Below, one piece after another: positions 61,887-64,000 of a DNA stretch of 64,000 bases. Below the pieces are notes generated by a model that searched no databases, was not told the DNA's origin, and saw only the letters and a program-made list of their open reading frames with translations. The DNA is taken from the NCBI RefSeq assembly GCF_003020585.1, contig NZ_PXUE01000001.1:992001-1056000 (forward strand), given 5' to 3'. The translations under genes and the position numbers were made by a program. The first letter of the stretch is position 1; every line of letters begins with the position of its first letter. Source of the DNA: Chryseobacterium aurantiacum (GTDB lineage: Bacteria > Bacteroidota > Bacteroidia > Flavobacteriales > Weeksellaceae).

Positions 61887-62452
61887 TGCATTTAGTGTTA
61901 AAATATTAATATGTTATTTTATTACAAAACATTAATACAATAGCTATAATTGCTTATTATTTGTTATGAATGAATAAAAATAATAAAATTATAATATATC
62001 TTTAACCATAAATGAAATTTAATAATGATTTTTTAACAAAAAAATATTGATTGTTCAAATGCTATTAAAGTATGTGATTTATTTTCTTATTCATTGTAAA
62101 CATGCCGGCACAATCTGTGTAATTATAATTATAACTAATTATAGTTAAAGAAATGTTAAGCAAAGATAGGAATAAAAAATAAAATATTTCAAAAAGTAGA
62201 GATTTGTTTTTTTTATATTACGAAAAGATAACATAAATAATTACCCTTTAAAATCCATAAAAAATGGATGCTGTAAATTGGAAAAAATGATTATCAAATT
62301 TGTATTAAATTGATTTATATGGTATTATTAACCATTGTGGGAATTATTTCACTTTCTCAATGGTGAATTGTTCTTCGCTAAGGAGTGAATTAAAAAAGAG
62401 GTAACTTTATGAAAGAGTATTGAAATTATTAAGGAAATATGAAATTCGAGCA
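61887..62452. other. Long AT-rich region upstream of the lipid-synthase operon
   Basis: Apart from the promoter at 62161-62194 this stretch holds no ORF of note. It is extremely AT-rich with short mirror-like runs around 62120-62150 (TAATTATAATTATAACTAATTATAG). Such DNA often binds nucleoid proteins or silencers, but no specific site is seen. Confidence 0.3.
62161..62194 (-). promoter_or_regulatory. Promoter of the lipid-synthase operon
   Basis: The minus strand reads TTTTG (62194-62190), a 21-base spacer, and TATCTTTG (62168-62161), matching both parts of the Bacteroidota promoter. It is the only consensus -7 box found on this strand between the synthase ATG and the glutaminase gene. Transcription from it would give a leader of about 490 bases containing the 49-codon ORF. 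Confidence 0.55.
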
Positions 62453-62478
62453 TAAAAAAAGCAGCGAAAAGCTGCTTT
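62453..62478 (-). terminator. Terminator of the glutaminase gene
   Basis: AAAGCAGC / GCTGCTTT closes a five-base loop and is followed by T7 on the minus strand, about 110 bases beyond the glutaminase stop. Confidence 0.7.
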
Positions 62479-62589
62479 AATTTATAAAAAACGTTAAAAA
62501 ATAATCATATTATGGAGTTTCCACGAGGGAATTGGTTGATCCAAATAAGTTAATTTTCCGGTGTTGAATATTTAATGGAGTAAGTGAAA

Positions 62590-63603
62590 TTAAAAAATAC
62601 TCAGATTATACTGTTTTACAAGGTCTAAAATCATATGATATCCCGCCAATGAATTTCCATGTTGATCTAATGCCGGACTGAATACTCCGATACCCATTTT
62701 TCCAGGAACACTTACTGTAATTCCGCCGCCAACTCCGGACTTGCTCGGAAGGCCTACTGTTCTTGAATATTCTCCACTGAATTCGTACATTCCTGCAGTC
62801 AGCATTTGGGATTCTATCAGTTTGGCAATTTCTGAATTTTTATAGGTAGAGTCTCCATCGAAGCGAACGCATTGATTGGCAAAGAAATATCCGATTTTAG
62901 CCAGATCTTCTGCGGTTAGTTCAATGGAACATTGCTTAAAATAGTTATCCAGTTGATCTTCATTTCCGGAAATCAGGCCATTGTTTTTCATCAGATAGAA
63001 CATTCCACGGTTACGATGCCCTGTAGATTTTTCGGATTCATAAACAGACTTGCTGTAATCGATGGTAGAGTTCTTGGTAATATATCGAACCATATCCAGA
63101 ATCTTAAGGAAAGGTTTTTCTCCATCTCCGGAGATGAGAGAAGTGGTAAGGATTGCTCCTGCATTCATCATCGGATTAAGTGGTTTTCCTGTTGTTTCTA
63201 GGTTTGAAAAGTGATTAAAAGGTCTGTCAGAACCAAAATAACCCATTTTATCAAAAACATTGGCTTCACCTTTTTCGTTTACGGCAACCATTAATGCAAT
63301 GATCTTGGAGATACTCTGCATAGTGAATTTCTTTTGAACATCACCGGAATTAAAGACTTTACCATTTTTATCTACTACTGAAAAAGCAATTGCTTTAGCA
63401 TCCATTTTCCCCAATTCAGGAATATAGTCGGCAACTTTGCCCTGCGTGTAATATGTTCTGTTTTTTTCCAGAATACTACTTAAGGTTTTTTCAGAAATTG
63501 TTGAAATATCTGCTGCTTTTTGGGCATATATTACCGTATTTAGAGATAAAAACCCTGCAATAAGAATTCCTTTTGCAGAAAATAAAAAGCTATTTTTTTT
63601 CAT
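62590..63603 (-). CDS. glsA: Secreted glutaminase
   Basis: This 337-residue protein has an N-terminal signal sequence (GILIAGFLSLNTVIYAQ) and a serine-dependent glutaminase domain (about 45-335). The SISK nucleophile motif (S97, K100) lies in KKFTMQSISKI. Family-typical NPMMNAGAI, YSRTVGLPSKSGVGGGI and MGIGVFSPALDQHGNS follow. It converts glutamine to glutamate and ammonia. Most bacterial GlsA proteins are cytoplasmic; the signal peptide places this one in the periplasm or outside, as in some secreted amidohydrolases of Chryseobacterium. Confidence 0.9.
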   Translation of the reverse strand: MKKNSFLFSAKGILIAGFLSLNTVIYAQKAADISTISEKTLSSILEKNRTYYTQGKVADYIPELGKMDAKAIAFSVVDKNGKVFNSGDVQKKFTMQSISKIIALMVAVNEKGEANVFDKMGYFGSDRPFNHFSNLETTGKPLNPMMNAGAILTTSLISGDGEKPFLKILDMVRYITKNSTIDYSKSVYESEKSTGHRNRGMFYLMKNNGLISGNEDQLDNYFKQCSIELTAEDLAKIGYFFANQCVRFDGDSTYKNSEIAKLIESQMLTAGMYEFSGEYSRTVGLPSKSGVGGGITVSVPGKMGIGVFSPALDQHGNSLAGYHMILDLVKQYNLSIF

Positions 63604-63657
63604 GTAGAATGTTTTCGAATAAAAGTTTAATGATAAGCTTCGAAAAACAAAGATAAG

Positions 63658-63665
63658 ATATTTCT
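63658..63665 (-). promoter_or_regulatory. Probable -7 element for the glutaminase gene
   Basis: The minus strand reads TATCTTTG, a consensus -7 box, 54 bases upstream of the glutaminase ATG. Confidence 0.45.
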
Positions 63666-63698
63666 AATTTTTGTGGAGAATTCTTCTTAACCTGAAAT

Positions 63699-64000
63699 TT
63701 ATTTTACTAATTCAAAATCTTTGTAGAACAATCTTCCATGTAGTTCAAGCATATGGGTTTGGTTATTTTCTATTTTGCCATCCACAGTATTGATATAATA
63801 AAGAGTATGTTTTTTATTGATAATGATATTTCTATCTTTTTGTGTAAGGTTTTTAACTATTTTGAGTTTATCATTCTTTTTAAAATTACCCATCAGTAAG
63901 ATCTGTTCAGAGAAATTTCCCACATGAAAGATTGCCGGTGTGTCTTTGGAAAGTATTTCTATTTTTTTTATCAAGTTCTTGCAGTATTCCAGTTCCTGAT
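63699..64000 (-). CDS. 3' part of an unidentified gene, cut by the window edge
   Basis: The frame is open from the right edge (QELEYCKNLIKKIEIL) to a stop at 63699, so at least 99 C-terminal residues are present and no start is visible inside the window. An internal TTG would give a 91-residue version, but the open frame upstream argues for truncation. The sequence is Lys/Asn/Ile-rich with short beta-type segments (NIIINKKHTLYYINTVDGKI). No family recognised. Confidence 0.5.
   Translation of the reverse strand, partial: QELEYCKNLIKKIEILSKDTPAIFHVGNFSEQILLMGNFKKNDKLKIVKNLTQKDRNIIINKKHTLYYINTVDGKIENNQTHMLELHGRLFYKDFELVK

Noticed and set aside
1..64000. tRNA, rRNA, insertion sequences or prophage genes
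   Set aside because: Reading both strands I saw no tRNA-like T-loop/acceptor pattern, no rRNA segment, and no transposase, integrase or phage structural protein. A covariance search could still find a tRNA I missed.

Overview
The window looks like a chromosomal segment of a Flavobacteriia member of Bacteroidota, most likely Chryseobacterium or a close relative. The DNA is AT-rich, start codons are preceded by A-rich tracts rather than clear Shine-Dalgarno sites, and several starts follow the Bacteroidota -7 motif TAnnTTTG. The gene content also fits: a TonB-dependent receptor with an N-terminal carboxypeptidase-like domain, small secreted lipoproteins, AraC regulators with periplasmic TPRs, and WG-repeat proteins. 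The genus is an inference; no rRNA or tRNA gene was seen.

Layout. 1-9.3 kb is mostly housekeeping: a cut-off patatin-like gene, CorA, FabH, a secreted thioredoxin, a TPR/AraC sensor-regulator, two small Asp/Ser/Thr-rich lipoproteins, short tandem repeats and PruA. 9.4-19.7 kb is a urea-use island: ureA-ureB-ureC, an outer-membrane protein, then ureE-ureF-ureG-ureD, a probable nickel permease, a urea channel and a TonB-dependent receptor. Together these could import urea and nickel, assemble the Ni centre and hydrolyse urea. 19.8-38.3 kb is mixed: regulators (AraC, Crp/Fnr, XRE), topoisomerase IB, an M24 peptidase, redox proteins, LysE, beta-lactamase-fold hydrolases and small secreted proteins. 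Two adjacent genes at 33.7-35.8 kb are each broken at an A-homopolymer. 38.4-41.6 kb is a three-gene minus-strand unit with an unusual P-loop GTPase between two membrane proteins. 41.9-43.8 kb holds a glycerolipid acyltransferase and two tandem copies of an imperfectly palindromic repeat.

The most interesting part is a tightly coupled minus-strand operon of about 18 kb (61661 down to 43802). Its first two genes encode 2346- and 1419-residue megasynthases with the domain inventory of a Pfa-type (PUFA-synthase-like) lipid synthase packed into two chains: [nitronate monooxygenase-like x2]-KS-AT-ACP-ACP-KR and KS-AT-DH-phosphopantetheinyl transferase. They are followed by a discrete ACP, an alpha/beta hydrolase, a protein made of two fused family-1 glycosyltransferases, two HxxxD acyltransferases of the condensation-domain superfamily, and a small membrane protein. 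The simplest reading is a self-priming factory for a reduced long-chain acyl product that is glycosylated (perhaps twice) and then O-acylated (perhaps twice). The product is not known to me. A promoter lies about 500 bases upstream of the first synthase gene, and the leader contains a 49-codon ORF whose start is a diverged duplicate of the synthase start.

The right end carries a secreted glutaminase and a gene cut by the window edge.
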